DNA of 64,000 nucleotides from Stigmatella erecta (GTDB lineage Bacteria; Myxococcota; Myxococcia; Myxococcales; Myxococcaceae): NCBI RefSeq assembly GCF_900111745.1, contig NZ_FOIJ01000020.1, positions 95,724 to 159,723 of the forward strand, read 5' to 3'. Shown piece by piece: positions 16,848 to 25,389 of this stretch (position 1 is its first letter; each line of letters starts with the position of its first letter). The notes under the pieces were generated by a model. It saw only the letters and a program-made list of their open reading frames with translations, ran no database searches and was not told where the DNA came from. The position numbers and the translations under genes were made by a program.

Positions 16848-19190
16848 TCAGGGCGTATAGCGTTCAGCCGTCGCGAGGGTGCCGTCCCAGTAGCCGTAGC
16901 CGCCAGCGGTGAGCACTTGACCGTTCGCCAGCAATACCGTGCTGTGGAAGTACCGGGATGTCTCCAAGGAGCCATGACGGCTCCAGGTACCTGAGCCCGG
17001 CTCATACAGCAGTGTCTTGTTGAGCTGGGGGCTGTTCCCGTCTCCTGCGTCTCCCCCGGCGACAAGCACCTTGCCGCTGGGCAACAGTGTCGCCGAGTGG
17101 TGGTAGCGGGGGAACGCCATGGGGCTCGTCGCGCTCCAGGTTCCCGAGGCTGGGTCATACAGCTCCGCCACCGCCAGGGCGCCGGAATAATAATCGTAGC
17201 CGCCCGCGACGAGCACCTTGCCATTGGGCAGCAGTGTCGCCGTGTGATAGTAGCGAACCGTGGCCATGGAGCGGGTTGGGCTCCAGGTTCCCGTGGTGGG
17301 GTCATACAGCTCCGCCGCCGCCAGGCCTGCGTAATAACCATAGCCGCCCGCGACGAGCACTTTTCCGTTGGGTAGCAGCGTGGCCGTGGCGTACGGGCGA
17401 GATGCCGCCATGGAGCCGGTTGGGCTCCAGGTCTCCGTGGCGGGGTCATACAACTCCGCGGTCGTCAGGGCGCCGGAGTAATAATCATAGCCGCCCGCGA
17501 CGAGCACTTTGCCATTGGGCAGCAGCACTGCCATGTGGAGATAGCGGGTGGAGGCCATGGAGCCGGTCGCACTCCAGGTGTCTGTGGCCGGGTTATACAG
17601 CTCCGCCGTCGCCAGAGGGATGGGGGAGCTTCCTTGGCCGCCCGCGACGAGCACCTTTCCGTTGGGCAGCAGTGTGGCCGTGGCGTGCTGGCGAGGTGTG
17701 AACAGGGAGCCCGCCGGGCTCCAGCTGCCCGTGGCGGGGTCATACCGCTCTGCCGTCGCGAGGTAGGTGAAGGGATAGGTGCCGTTGGACCCGCCCGCCA
17801 TGAGCACCTGGCCACTGGGCAGCAGCGTGGCCGTGGCGTGCTGGCGAGGTGTGGACAGATCGCCCGTCGAGGCCCACGCATGCGCGCAGGCGGGCACCCC
17901 GGACACCACGAAGTTTCGCGTATTCGACAGGTTGAAGGGGTTAGTGACGGTGGCGGTGATGGTGGGCGTCAGGTCCTCGTCGACGCAGGCAGGCGCGGTC
18001 CAGGTGATTCGGCTGTTGGAGCCGCCCTCGGTGGCCACGCCCAGGGTGCCCGCATTGGCGGCCCAGGAGAAGCTGAGCGAGGCGCCCTGCGGATCCTTGG
18101 CCACCACTTCGTAGGTGATCACCTGATGGGCGGTGGCAGTGTCCGAGGAACTGAAAGCGCGGGCGATGTAGGGCGCAGAGAGAGGGATGGTCGGAGCCGT
18201 GCCGCCGATGCACAGCGCCACGATGCCCGCTGTCTGCCCTCCCTGGCCGTCCGAGACCTCGACGATGAGGTTGCAGTTGTTGCAGGTGCCGCCGGGCTGT
18301 TCCGTGGGCGTGAACTGAGCGGTTCTCGAAGAGGCGTTGTTCCAGGAGCCCTCGCACGTGGCGCTCCAGGCATAGGAGAGCGTGTCCCCGTCCGCGTCCG
18401 AGGCCGAGGCGGAGACACTCGCTGTCTGCCCGACCTTCAGGGGAGAGGGCGTGGCCGTCATGGCACTCACCACCGGCCAGCTGTTGAAGGAGAGGGAAGG
18501 CCGGACCTCCCCCCGGCTTCCGCCCTGCACCGTGACCACCAGCGAGAGGTTCGAGGAGAGGCCCTTCGAGTCCGTCACCGTCAGCTTGAGCCCATGGGCG
18601 CCATCGGAGGAGGGGGCCACCCATTGCGTGGTGCTCGTGTGGAGGGAGGAGAAACTCCCGTCCGCCGAGGACCATTCGTACGAGAGGCTGTCGCCGGGGT
18701 TGGGGTCATGCGCCGTGGCCTGCAGCAGGAGGGTGCCGCCCGTGGCCACCGTGAGGGAGGACGCCACCAACGAGTCGATGAACGGCGCCTCATTGCTGAA
18801 TGGAGGCGGAGCGTTGACTTCCACCACGCTGATGGCCACCAGCACGGCCTCGTTCTCCCAAATCCGGACGCCGGAGGCCGTGCCCTCGAAGCGCAGGGTG
18901 CCCGTTGAATCAAAGGCCTGGGCCTGGAAGGTGCGTTCCGGGCCAGCGGGGATGTTTCCGATGGTGCCCCCCCATCCCTCGCTGGTGAGCACCAAGTCCA
19001 CGGTGGCCGAGGGCATGTCCGCGGCGCTGGTGGTGACGGTGATGCGGGAGATGGCGGTGGTGAGGGCCTGGCGCGTGGAGACGATGAATCGCGCCGAGCC
19101 GGTCTTGTGGGAAGGCGAAGAGGGCGAACAACTTGCCAGGATCGCCAGACTCATTGCGAGCAGCAGGGGAATGGAGGGAATTCTCATCAT
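16848..19190 (-). CDS. Kelch-repeat lipoprotein with Ig/PKD-like domains (paralogue 2)
   Basis: A protein of about 780 residues with the same architecture as its downstream neighbour: lipobox LAILASC, a conserved N-terminal module (FQAQAFDSTGTLRFEGTASG), Ig- or PKD-like modules (ASDADGDTLSYAWSATCEG) and seven Kelch-type blades (TATLLPNGKVLVAGGY ... AELYDPTTGTWS). The two genes are a tandem duplication that has diverged mainly in loops. I chose the first of two adjacent ATGs (19190), preceded by GGAACC. An inverted GTGAAA/TTTCAC repeat sits 27 bases upstream of the start, and three CRP-like palindromes lie further upstream (19446-19526), so expression is probably regulated by a transcription factor. 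Confidence 0.85.
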   Translation of the reverse strand: MMRIPSIPLLLAMSLAILASCSPSSPSHKTGSARFIVSTRQALTTAISRITVTTSAADMPSATVDLVLTSEGWGGTIGNIPAGPERTFQAQAFDSTGTLRFEGTASGVRIWENEAVLVAISVVEVNAPPPFSNEAPFIDSLVASSLTVATGGTLLLQATAHDPNPGDSLSYEWSSADGSFSSLHTSTTQWVAPSSDGAHGLKLTVTDSKGLSSNLSLVVTVQGGSRGEVRPSLSFNSWPVVSAMTATPSPLKVGQTASVSASASDADGDTLSYAWSATCEGSWNNASSRTAQFTPTEQPGGTCNNCNLIVEVSDGQGGQTAGIVALCIGGTAPTIPLSAPYIARAFSSSDTATAHQVITYEVVAKDPQGASLSFSWAANAGTLGVATEGGSNSRITWTAPACVDEDLTPTITATVTNPFNLSNTRNFVVSGVPACAHAWASTGDLSTPRQHATATLLPSGQVLMAGGSNGTYPFTYLATAERYDPATGSWSPAGSLFTPRQHATATLLPNGKVLVAGGQGSSPIPLATAELYNPATDTWSATGSMASTRYLHMAVLLPNGKVLVAGGYDYYSGALTTAELYDPATETWSPTGSMAASRPYATATLLPNGKVLVAGGYGYYAGLAAAELYDPTTGTWSPTRSMATVRYYHTATLLPNGKVLVAGGYDYYSGALAVAELYDPASGTWSATSPMAFPRYHHSATLLPSGKVLVAGGDAGDGNSPQLNKTLLYEPGSGTWSRHGSLETSRYFHSTVLLANGQVLTAGGYGYWDGTLATAERYTP

Positions 19191-19216
19191 GAGGTTCCGG
19201 GTGCGTATGCGTTTAC

Positions 19217-19235
19217 GTGAAAAGCCCGGTTTCAC
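19217..19235. promoter_or_regulatory. Inverted repeat upstream of the Kelch paralogue 2 start
   Basis: GTGAAA and TTTCAC half-sites separated by 7 bases, ending 27 bases before the ATG at 19190. The half-sites match those of the palindromes at 19446-19526 but are spaced wider. It could be an operator or a hairpin in the leader. Confidence 0.4.
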
Positions 19236-19445
19236 ATGACTGGGAACGGACCTCTCCCCCATGGAATGGGCTCAAAAGAAGCGGTCTCTGGTATCAGATG
19301 GAGTCCGGCAAGTGTCCGTTGCTACACGTCCCGCTCAGCTGCGATGCGGAGCCGTCAAGGTCTGCCACGAGATGGCGCTGCCCCCCCAGGGAGCTGGTGC
19401 AAATATTTGCATGAATAAATCGCGGTGTACAGATCACTCTGATCA

Positions 19446-19526
19446 TGTGAAAATTTTCACAGGGTGAGGTGCTGGAACTTGTGAGTGGCTTCACAGGAGG
19501 TGCTGGAACCTGTGAATGGCTTCACT
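19446..19526. promoter_or_regulatory. Three CRP/FNR-type palindromic sites
   Basis: Three sites of the form TGTGA-N6-TCACA: TGTGAAAATTTTCACA at 19446-19461, TGTGAGTGGCTTCACA at 19480-19495, and TGTGAATGGCTTCACT at 19511-19526 (one mismatch in the last base). Centre-to-centre spacing is 34 and 31 bases, about three helical turns, so bound dimers would lie on the same DNA face. Sites 2 and 3 fall in a 31-base tandem duplication (19466-19496 and 19497-19527). The pattern is the established CRP-family consensus. They lie about 256-336 bases upstream of the Kelch paralogue 2 ATG. On the plus strand only a transposase remnant follows. Confidence 0.55.
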
Positions 19527-19527
19527 C
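19466..19527 (+). repeat. 31-base tandem duplication
   Basis: Two adjacent copies of GAGGTGCTGGAAC(T/C)TGTGA... with a period of 31 bases and only a few mismatches. Each copy carries one CRP-like palindrome, so the duplication multiplied the operator. Confidence 0.75.
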
Positions 19528-19630
19528 AGGTGAGAGCAAGGCGTTCCCACACGCAGGTCGGGCGGTATTGTGTGTGACGGATTCCATGGGTTCCGCGCAG
19601 TGGCGGGAACGGATTTGTGTCGAGTTCAGA

Positions 19631-19705
19631 GCGCCTAACAAAAGTAAGGACTGGACCGCTTTCCCGAGGGGGACGGGCTCTTCAAACCTGACTTTTGTTA
19701 GGCGC
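19631..19705. repeat. Inverted repeat pair, possible solo insertion-sequence ends
   Basis: Left arm 19631-19649 (GCGCCTAACAAAAGTAAGG) and right arm 19687-19705 pair with 18 of 19 bases when the right arm is reversed, with 37 bases between. The arm sequence resembles terminal repeats of IS5-type elements. The transposase remnant begins at the right arm. It may be a deleted element, a MITE, or two abutting ends. Confidence 0.5.
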
Positions 19706-20319
19706 CCTGAAGAGAGCCGAAAGTCGGCTGAAGAAAATCCGTCAGGCCAAGGCAGAGCTGGAAGCAGAGGCCCAAGCGGCGCGGCAGGCGCAGCAGGAGG
19801 CGAAGAAGAAGCAGAAGGACGAGCAAGACCCGCCGCCCTCCGGGCCCACGCCGCTGCCGAGCCACCAGGTGACCACAAACAAGCACGGCAAACCCAAGCC
19901 CCAAGCCCAGCGCAACTTCACCGACCCGGAGAGCCGAATCCAGAAGACGCAGGGCGGCTTCATCCAAGGCTACAACGCGCAGGCGGCGGTGGATGAGGGC
20001 CACCCAATCATCGTGGCGCAGGCGCTGACGAACCAGGCACCGGACGTGGAGCACTTCGTGCCGCTGATGGAGCAGGTGGTGGGAAACTGCGGTGGAGTGC
20101 CTGGGGTGGTGACGGCCGACGCGGGGGATTTCAGCGAGGAGAATGTGGTGAGGGCCACGTGCCTGGGAATCGATGCGTATCTGGCCACGGGTCGGCTGAA
20201 GCACGGCGAAGAACTCGAGATTGCTGCTGCGAGGGCTGGCAAAGGCCCGCGGAGAGTGGGCGCTCATCTGCCTGACCCACAATCTGCTGAAGCTTTACCG
20301 AGCCACGGTCGCTGCGTAG
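19695..20319 (+). pseudogene. IS1182-like DDE transposase remnant
   Basis: The frame reads RAESRLKKIRQAKAELEAEA, then the family block RNFTDPESRIQKTQGGFIQG, YNAQAAVDEGH, NQAPDVEHFVPLMEQV and TADAGDFSEENVVRA, up to YLATGRLKHGEE. There a deletion and frameshift occur, and the C-terminal piece GEWALICLTHNLLKLYRA ends at the stop codon at 20317. The N-terminal third is missing and the catalytic region is interrupted, so it is inactive. In TADAGD the usual tyrosine of the DAGYFS motif is Asp, another sign of decay. Confidence 0.75.
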
Positions 20320-20412
20320 CGGCGGGCTCGCTCCCCGTGGAGGAATCGGGCGCCGAGCCGTCCGCCAGTCCGAGTTGCAAGCCCAAAGTGGGCGCAGGCC
20401 TTGGTTCCCGGA

Positions 20413-20985
20413 CTAGACCTCCTCGAACCTCGTGCCGGTGGCGCCCATGCGATCCAAGGCCCCCTTTATCTCTCCGGAGACGATCAATGGGCCTATCCAC
20501 CCTTCGCAACGGAACACGTTGGCGCTGCCCGCCTTGGCTTTGTCGATACGCATGTCACGCACGGAAGCATAGCGACCAACCATATGAGGGGCTCCGTCTT
20601 CGTGAGTCCAGAGCCGGATCCGCGACGCCTCTTCGTCGATACACCGGATGAGGTGAGTGGCCACAAGGATGAGGTACTGATCAGGTTGGCCCTCCACGTC
20701 TACGGGGAACAGTTGCACATCTTCCGGGGCCAGCTCGGCGAACATGGACGCGACGCGGACATGGACTACCGGGAGGCCGACGGCCGCAAAAGTGAAGTCC
20801 AGCGCCTTGCCTGCGATCTCGACGGGAATTCTCAAGCGGTCCGTGATGTGGACGGGGACCCCGCGCCTGAAAAGCCCCTCGTCCACTTTCTCGCCGCGAC
20901 TGTTCGTCGGCGCGTCAAGGTGCCACCGGTGCGGGACGTTCACATCGTCGGCGAGCTTGAAGAAACGCTTGGGCATGGACTGCAT
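20413..20985 (-). CDS. Imm11-type (DUF1629) immunity protein
   Basis: A 190-residue protein that resembles the myxobacterial Imm11-family proteins: MPKRFFKLADDVNVPHRWHL near the start, a middle block DVQLFPVDVEGQPDQYLILV and a C-terminal block RDMRIDKAKAGSANVFRCEG. Members are immunity proteins of polymorphic toxins and stay in the cytoplasm; no signal peptide is visible. The ATG at 20985 immediately follows the TAA stop of the lipoprotein toxin gene (no gap), and the ribosome site lies in the toxin's last codons, so the two are translated together. That arrangement makes neutralising this toxin its likely job. Confidence 0.8.
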   Translation of the reverse strand: MQSMPKRFFKLADDVNVPHRWHLDAPTNSRGEKVDEGLFRRGVPVHITDRLRIPVEIAGKALDFTFAAVGLPVVHVRVASMFAELAPEDVQLFPVDVEGQPDQYLILVATHLIRCIDEEASRIRLWTHEDGAPHMVGRYASVRDMRIDKAKAGSANVFRCEGWIGPLIVSGEIKGALDRMGATGTRFEEV

Positions 20986-22347
20986 TTAGCGCGGAAGCGA
21001 CCGGGTGACGAGTTGGTTCAGCTCTGTTCCCGGGGTTGCGATTTCCTTCGCCAGAGCCTTGAGGGCCCGCGTCAGCCCCTCACGGCACTCCACGACGGTG
21101 CGACAGGTAGCCGTTGCGTCGTCCAGTTCTTCGTAGACGAACTGGTGATACCGCTCAGGGTGGGGTCCGAAATGTCCGGACAGAGGCATCTTGTTTGCCG
21201 GGTCATCCATCGACATTCCCGCTTTGGCGAAGATTTGCCGGAACCTCGGCGTCCACGTGCCCCCGCGCGCGGTGGATTTGTCGTTGCAGATGGTGGCGAT
21301 ATGGTGCGTCTCGACGCAGGGGCCTTTGCCGCGACTGGGGCGCGCCGCCATGGCCACCGCGTTCGCGGGAAGCGTGATGCTGACGCCCTCGGCACTGAAC
21401 GCGAGTTCCTCCACCGTCCCCAGCGCGGGCAGCCAGATTCCTGCCTCACCCTCGGCCTGCATGGCCACCTGTGCCGAGCCGGGCAGCGTCGGCACCTTCG
21501 CCGCGAACCGTTGCGCCGTCGAGCCGATGGCCGCCACCAGCAGCAGGGCGAACGCGCGCGCGGACTCTCGCCCGATGGTCCTCCCGAAGCGCTCGCCTGC
21601 CTCGCGGATCTCCTCGAAAGTGGTGGCGACCTTCGCCGTCCCAGTCAACTCAGCCCAGCCCGTCACGAGGTTGCGGAGCGTGTCGTAGCCTACATACAGG
21701 AGCATCCCGACGCCCAAGACCGCCACCAGCGCTGGAGCCACGGGATTGAGGAGCAGGATCAGCAGCATGGAACCCAGCGTCCACAGGGCCGCGCTCATGA
21801 GCGCATGGAATTCCACCAGCTCTCCGAGCGCCTTCTTCATCTCGTCCAGCACCGGGCTTTTGCTCATCGCCAGCGCCCAGACGTAACGGCCTTGCATGTC
21901 CAGGTAGTGCCCTGCCACCAGCGCACCCCCGAGACAGTCTCCGTAGGAGTTGTAGGCGCTCTGGCACCAGAGCCGATAGCGTTCCGCCAGCGCCAGATCC
22001 TCTTTCGTCAACGTGCCGTCCCAGGGCTCGCCCCCTGCTGGCACCAGCTTCCTGTCCCGCTGAAGGTAAAGGTAATGGCCGCTCTGCGGGTCCATCTGAA
22101 ACGCCAGCTCCGCCGTCTGGCGCGGCGTGCCTGTCAGCCGCACCTCGCGCGCAAGGCGCCTCACGGTTTGCTGGAACTCCGCTTCCTTCAGCTCCACCGG
22201 TTGCAGGTCCGCCGAGCGGGGAACGTGGATGACGGCTTTGCCCTGGCCGGTGTCCTCCAAGACGGGGATCCGAGGGCCACTGGCGCATCCTACGAGCAAC
22301 GCCAGGAACAGCGCTTCGGCCTTCCAGAGCATCCGCCACGGCAGCAT
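20986..22347 (-). CDS. AHH-nuclease lipoprotein toxin (SitA5-like)
   Basis: A 453-residue lipoprotein toxin candidate. The signal region LFLALLVGC places the lipidated cysteine at 21. A middle region of about 320 residues includes a long hydrophobic pair at about 213-250 (MSAALWTLGSMLLILLLNPV and onward). The C-terminal 110 residues form an AHH/HNH-type nuclease domain: ETHHIA (H348, H349), PANKMPLSGHFGPHPERYHQ, and an ending KEIATPGTELNQLVTR. From memory this matches the SitA5 family of M. xanthus, toxins transferred between siblings by outer-membrane exchange. The start at 22347 has a strong AGAGGTG site. The adjacent Imm11 gene supports the toxin reading. No SitB or SitC-like accessory gene is present. 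DNA as target is inferred from the domain. Confidence 0.8.
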   Translation of the reverse strand: MLPWRMLWKAEALFLALLVGCASGPRIPVLEDTGQGKAVIHVPRSADLQPVELKEAEFQQTVRRLAREVRLTGTPRQTAELAFQMDPQSGHYLYLQRDRKLVPAGGEPWDGTLTKEDLALAERYRLWCQSAYNSYGDCLGGALVAGHYLDMQGRYVWALAMSKSPVLDEMKKALGELVEFHALMSAALWTLGSMLLILLLNPVAPALVAVLGVGMLLYVGYDTLRNLVTGWAELTGTAKVATTFEEIREAGERFGRTIGRESARAFALLLVAAIGSTAQRFAAKVPTLPGSAQVAMQAEGEAGIWLPALGTVEELAFSAEGVSITLPANAVAMAARPSRGKGPCVETHHIATICNDKSTARGGTWTPRFRQIFAKAGMSMDDPANKMPLSGHFGPHPERYHQFVYEELDDATATCRTVVECREGLTRALKALAKEIATPGTELNQLVTRSLPR

Positions 22348-22612
22348 GTGTCACCTCTTCTTGCGAGGAGGAGTTCAGGGTAGAGGGCTGACACGGGGAA
22401 GAGGAGGAGCTGTGTCCCTCGCTCCGGGCCTACGTCGGAGCGCTCCACCGGCCCGAGTTGGGAGCCCGCGACGATGGCTGCCATGCTGGCGTGCACCAGC
22501 GCTCCGAACTGGCGCTGTCCGACGCGCGGTCCACCGAGACGGAGCGCCGGGCACTGTAGCGCCCAGCGCGTCCGATCTGAGGGACCTGGATGCGGTGGCG
22601 TGGAAGGCTCTC

Positions 22613-25141
22613 TTAGAAAGAGGATCCGTTCGCGCGTTTGCCAGCCGAGGCCGCGAGAGACGAGATCGCGTTGTGCAGCACGAAGCTGCCCCCCGGCTGG
22701 GCATCCGGACTGCGGTTCATCGACACGCCATCGGCCGCGGCCAGTGCGCTGGAATAGGTGAAGGTGTCGATGACGGTGCCAGCCGCGTTCTTCACGGTGA
22801 CGGTGTCGCTGGTGTTGCCCAGGCTGAGTCCGCCGGTGGTGGCGGCCACGGCATTGGATGTGCAAGAGCACGGCGGCATACCGGAGGCCGCACCGAACAC
22901 CACCACGGCCTTGCCTGGAGCAAGCACGGTGCCGGAAGCAAACGTGTGGCGCACCGCCGTGGCGTCCCAGAGGACCCAGCCGCTGAGATCCATGGCCGTG
23001 CTGCCCACGTTGACCAGCTCGATGAACTCGCCAGCGGTGGCCGAGCCAGGCTCGTTGGCGAGGATCTCATTGAGGATGACACGCCCGGAGGTCACGGTGA
23101 ACTTGGCGTCGCTGGTGTCCACGAGGCTGCCGTTCTGGGCGTCCGCGATGCGCACGAGGGCGCTCGAGGAAGCCGAGGCAGGCAGCGTCCAGGCATAAGT
23201 GCCCAAGCTGGCCGGCACGTTGGCGGCGATGAGCGTCCAGGTGGCGCCGTTGTCGAGCGAGTACCGGAGGTTCACCTGATTCACCCTGGAGGACGCCCAG
23301 GTGATGTTCTGGACGGAGCCCGTGGACCACTGCTCGCCGCCGTTGGGGGCGGTGACGGTCAGCGTCCCGGGGGGCAGCTCCACACAACTGATGCCATCAC
23401 CCGTATAGCCGTCGTTGCAGGCGCACGTGCGCGAGCCGGGGAGGTTCGTGCAGGTGGCGTTCACACTGCACCCGCCGTTGTTCACCATGCACTCGTTGGT
23501 ATCGCCGATGACAAACTCCTGGCTGAGGGACGCGGAGAACGTCTGGATCTGCAGCGGCACCATCAGGTACGCGGGGGTGGACGGCTCGAGCTGCACCGAG
23601 GAATAGGTGCCGGGAAACATGCGGACCTGGAAGCGGCCGTCGGCTCCAGACAGGGCAGACAGATCATTCCAGCCGTTGCTGCCGTACATCGAGCCCCGCA
23701 GGCGCACGTTGGCCACCGGCTGGCCGCTGCTGTTGACGACCCGGCCGTTGAGCTGGATGTCCTGGGCCGTCAGGTTGAGCGTGGTGGGGGTGCTGAAGGG
23801 CTGGGAGGACACTACGGTCTTCGAGCCCGTGAAGCTGGGGGAGGCGAACTCGACGCCGACGCTGTAGGTGCCAGGGATGAACGGCAGCGAGTACATGCCG
23901 TCTGCATCCGTGGTGGCCTGATACGTGGCGGTGGGGCTCGAGGGGTCCTTGGCATAGACGCCCACTCCCGCCGCGATGCTGCCATCGGAGAACTTCACTT
24001 GCCCAGAGAGGCGGATGACACTGCCCAGGACGAAGTCCTGCGTGGTGTTGCCCGAGAACGTCTGATTGGGCAGAGGTGTGACGGCGTAGGGGCTCCCCGT
24101 GGGAGGCTCCAGTTTCATCGAGAGGTAGGTGGCTGGAATCATGCGGACCTGGAAGCGGCCGTCGGCTCCAGACACGGCAGACAGCCCATTCCAGCCGTTG
24201 TTGCGATACACCCCGCCCCGCAGGGTCACGTTGGCCACCGGCTGGCCGCTGCTGTTGACGACCCGGCCGTTGAGCTGGATGTCCTGGGTTGTCAGGTCGA
24301 GCGTGCTGCTGGTGCTGAAGGTCCGGGAGGACAACACGAGCGCCGTGCCCGTGAAGCCGGGTGAGGTGAACTCGACGCCGACGCTGTAGGTACCCGGGAT
24401 GAATGGCAGCGAGTACATCCCGGCTGCATCCGTGGCGGCCCGGTACGTGGCGCTGCCCGAGGAGGTTCTGGCATAAACGGTCGCTCCCGCCGCGATGCTG
24501 CCATCGGAGAACCTCACCTGCCCGGAGAGGTGGATGACACTGCCCAGGACGAAGTCCTGCGTGGTGTTGTCCGAGAACGTCCGATTCGGAAGAGGTGTGA
24601 GGACATAGGGGCTCCCCGTGGGAGGCTCCAACTGCATCGAGGAGTAGTTGCCAGGAAGCATGCGCACCTGGAAGCGGCCGTCGGCTCCAGACAGGGCGGA
24701 CAGCTCACGATCCGGATCGTAGCCGCCATTCACCGCCTCGCCCCACAGGCGCACGTTGGCCACCGGCTGGCCGCTGCTGTCGACGACCCGGCCGTTGAGC
24801 TGGAGGTCATGGGTCGTCAGATGGAGCGTGGTGGGGGTGCTGAAGGGCTCGGAGGGCACCAAGATCTCCGGGCCGCTGAAGTTGTGGAAGGCGAAATCGA
24901 CGCCGACGCTGTAGGTGCCAGGGATGAACTGCAGCGAGTACATCCCGGCTGCGTCCGTGGTGGTCTGATACCGGAGGGTGCTCGATTGCGTCCTGGCATA
25001 AACGGTCACGCCCGCCGCGATGCTGCCATCGGAGAACCTCACCTGCCCGCTCAGGGCCGCTTGTGCCCAGGCGGCGCCCGGGAGTGACATCAAAACCATG
25101 GCCACGAGGGCCGTCCGATACAGGAGAGGGTGCAAAGGCAT
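22613..25141 (-). CDS. Secreted protein: carboxypeptidase-regulatory repeats, EGF, Ig-like and lamin-tail domains
   Basis: An 842-residue secreted protein with a Sec signal peptide (MPLHPLLYRTALVAMVLMSL, cleavage after AWA). Three tandem units of about 170 residues follow, each with two carboxypeptidase-regulatory-like modules (LSGQVRFSDGSIAAG and LNGRVVDSSGQPVANV) and a closing PLPNRTFSDNTTQDFVLG-type segment. Then comes one calcium-binding-type EGF domain (DTNECMVNNGGCSVNATC), an Ig-like module (VTAPNGGEQWSTGSVQNITW) and a C-terminal lamin-tail domain (LNEILANEPGSATAGEFIEL). No protease active site is visible. EGF and lamin-tail domains are of eukaryotic style but recur in myxobacteria. A surface adhesion role is an inference. 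It stands alone, with 248 bases to the divergent gene. Confidence 0.82.
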   Translation of the reverse strand: MPLHPLLYRTALVAMVLMSLPGAAWAQAALSGQVRFSDGSIAAGVTVYARTQSSTLRYQTTTDAAGMYSLQFIPGTYSVGVDFAFHNFSGPEILVPSEPFSTPTTLHLTTHDLQLNGRVVDSSGQPVANVRLWGEAVNGGYDPDRELSALSGADGRFQVRMLPGNYSSMQLEPPTGSPYVLTPLPNRTFSDNTTQDFVLGSVIHLSGQVRFSDGSIAAGATVYARTSSGSATYRAATDAAGMYSLPFIPGTYSVGVEFTSPGFTGTALVLSSRTFSTSSTLDLTTQDIQLNGRVVNSSGQPVANVTLRGGVYRNNGWNGLSAVSGADGRFQVRMIPATYLSMKLEPPTGSPYAVTPLPNQTFSGNTTQDFVLGSVIRLSGQVKFSDGSIAAGVGVYAKDPSSPTATYQATTDADGMYSLPFIPGTYSVGVEFASPSFTGSKTVVSSQPFSTPTTLNLTAQDIQLNGRVVNSSGQPVANVRLRGSMYGSNGWNDLSALSGADGRFQVRMFPGTYSSVQLEPSTPAYLMVPLQIQTFSASLSQEFVIGDTNECMVNNGGCSVNATCTNLPGSRTCACNDGYTGDGISCVELPPGTLTVTAPNGGEQWSTGSVQNITWASSRVNQVNLRYSLDNGATWTLIAANVPASLGTYAWTLPASASSSALVRIADAQNGSLVDTSDAKFTVTSGRVILNEILANEPGSATAGEFIELVNVGSTAMDLSGWVLWDATAVRHTFASGTVLAPGKAVVVFGAASGMPPCSCTSNAVAATTGGLSLGNTSDTVTVKNAAGTVIDTFTYSSALAAADGVSMNRSPDAQPGGSFVLHNAISSLAASAGKRANGSSF

Positions 25142-25389
25142 GGGGACCTTGTCGTTGGAGCGCTGAAGGGAAGGGCTTGCTGGGGCACCCCGGCTTAACT
25201 GGAAAGCCGCGAGTTCCTTGATTTTTTATAGCATGGGGGCCTGACGTTTCACGGGAGCGCGCCCAGGGTTGCGGCTTCAGCGGAAAAGGGGCTCATCGGG
25301 CCGGGAATAATGTTTTTCCGCAGCGTACCTCTGTGGACGCGACGGACGCGGGCATGAGCCCGCGTCCCACGTGTCTTGGAGGAAGGGCC

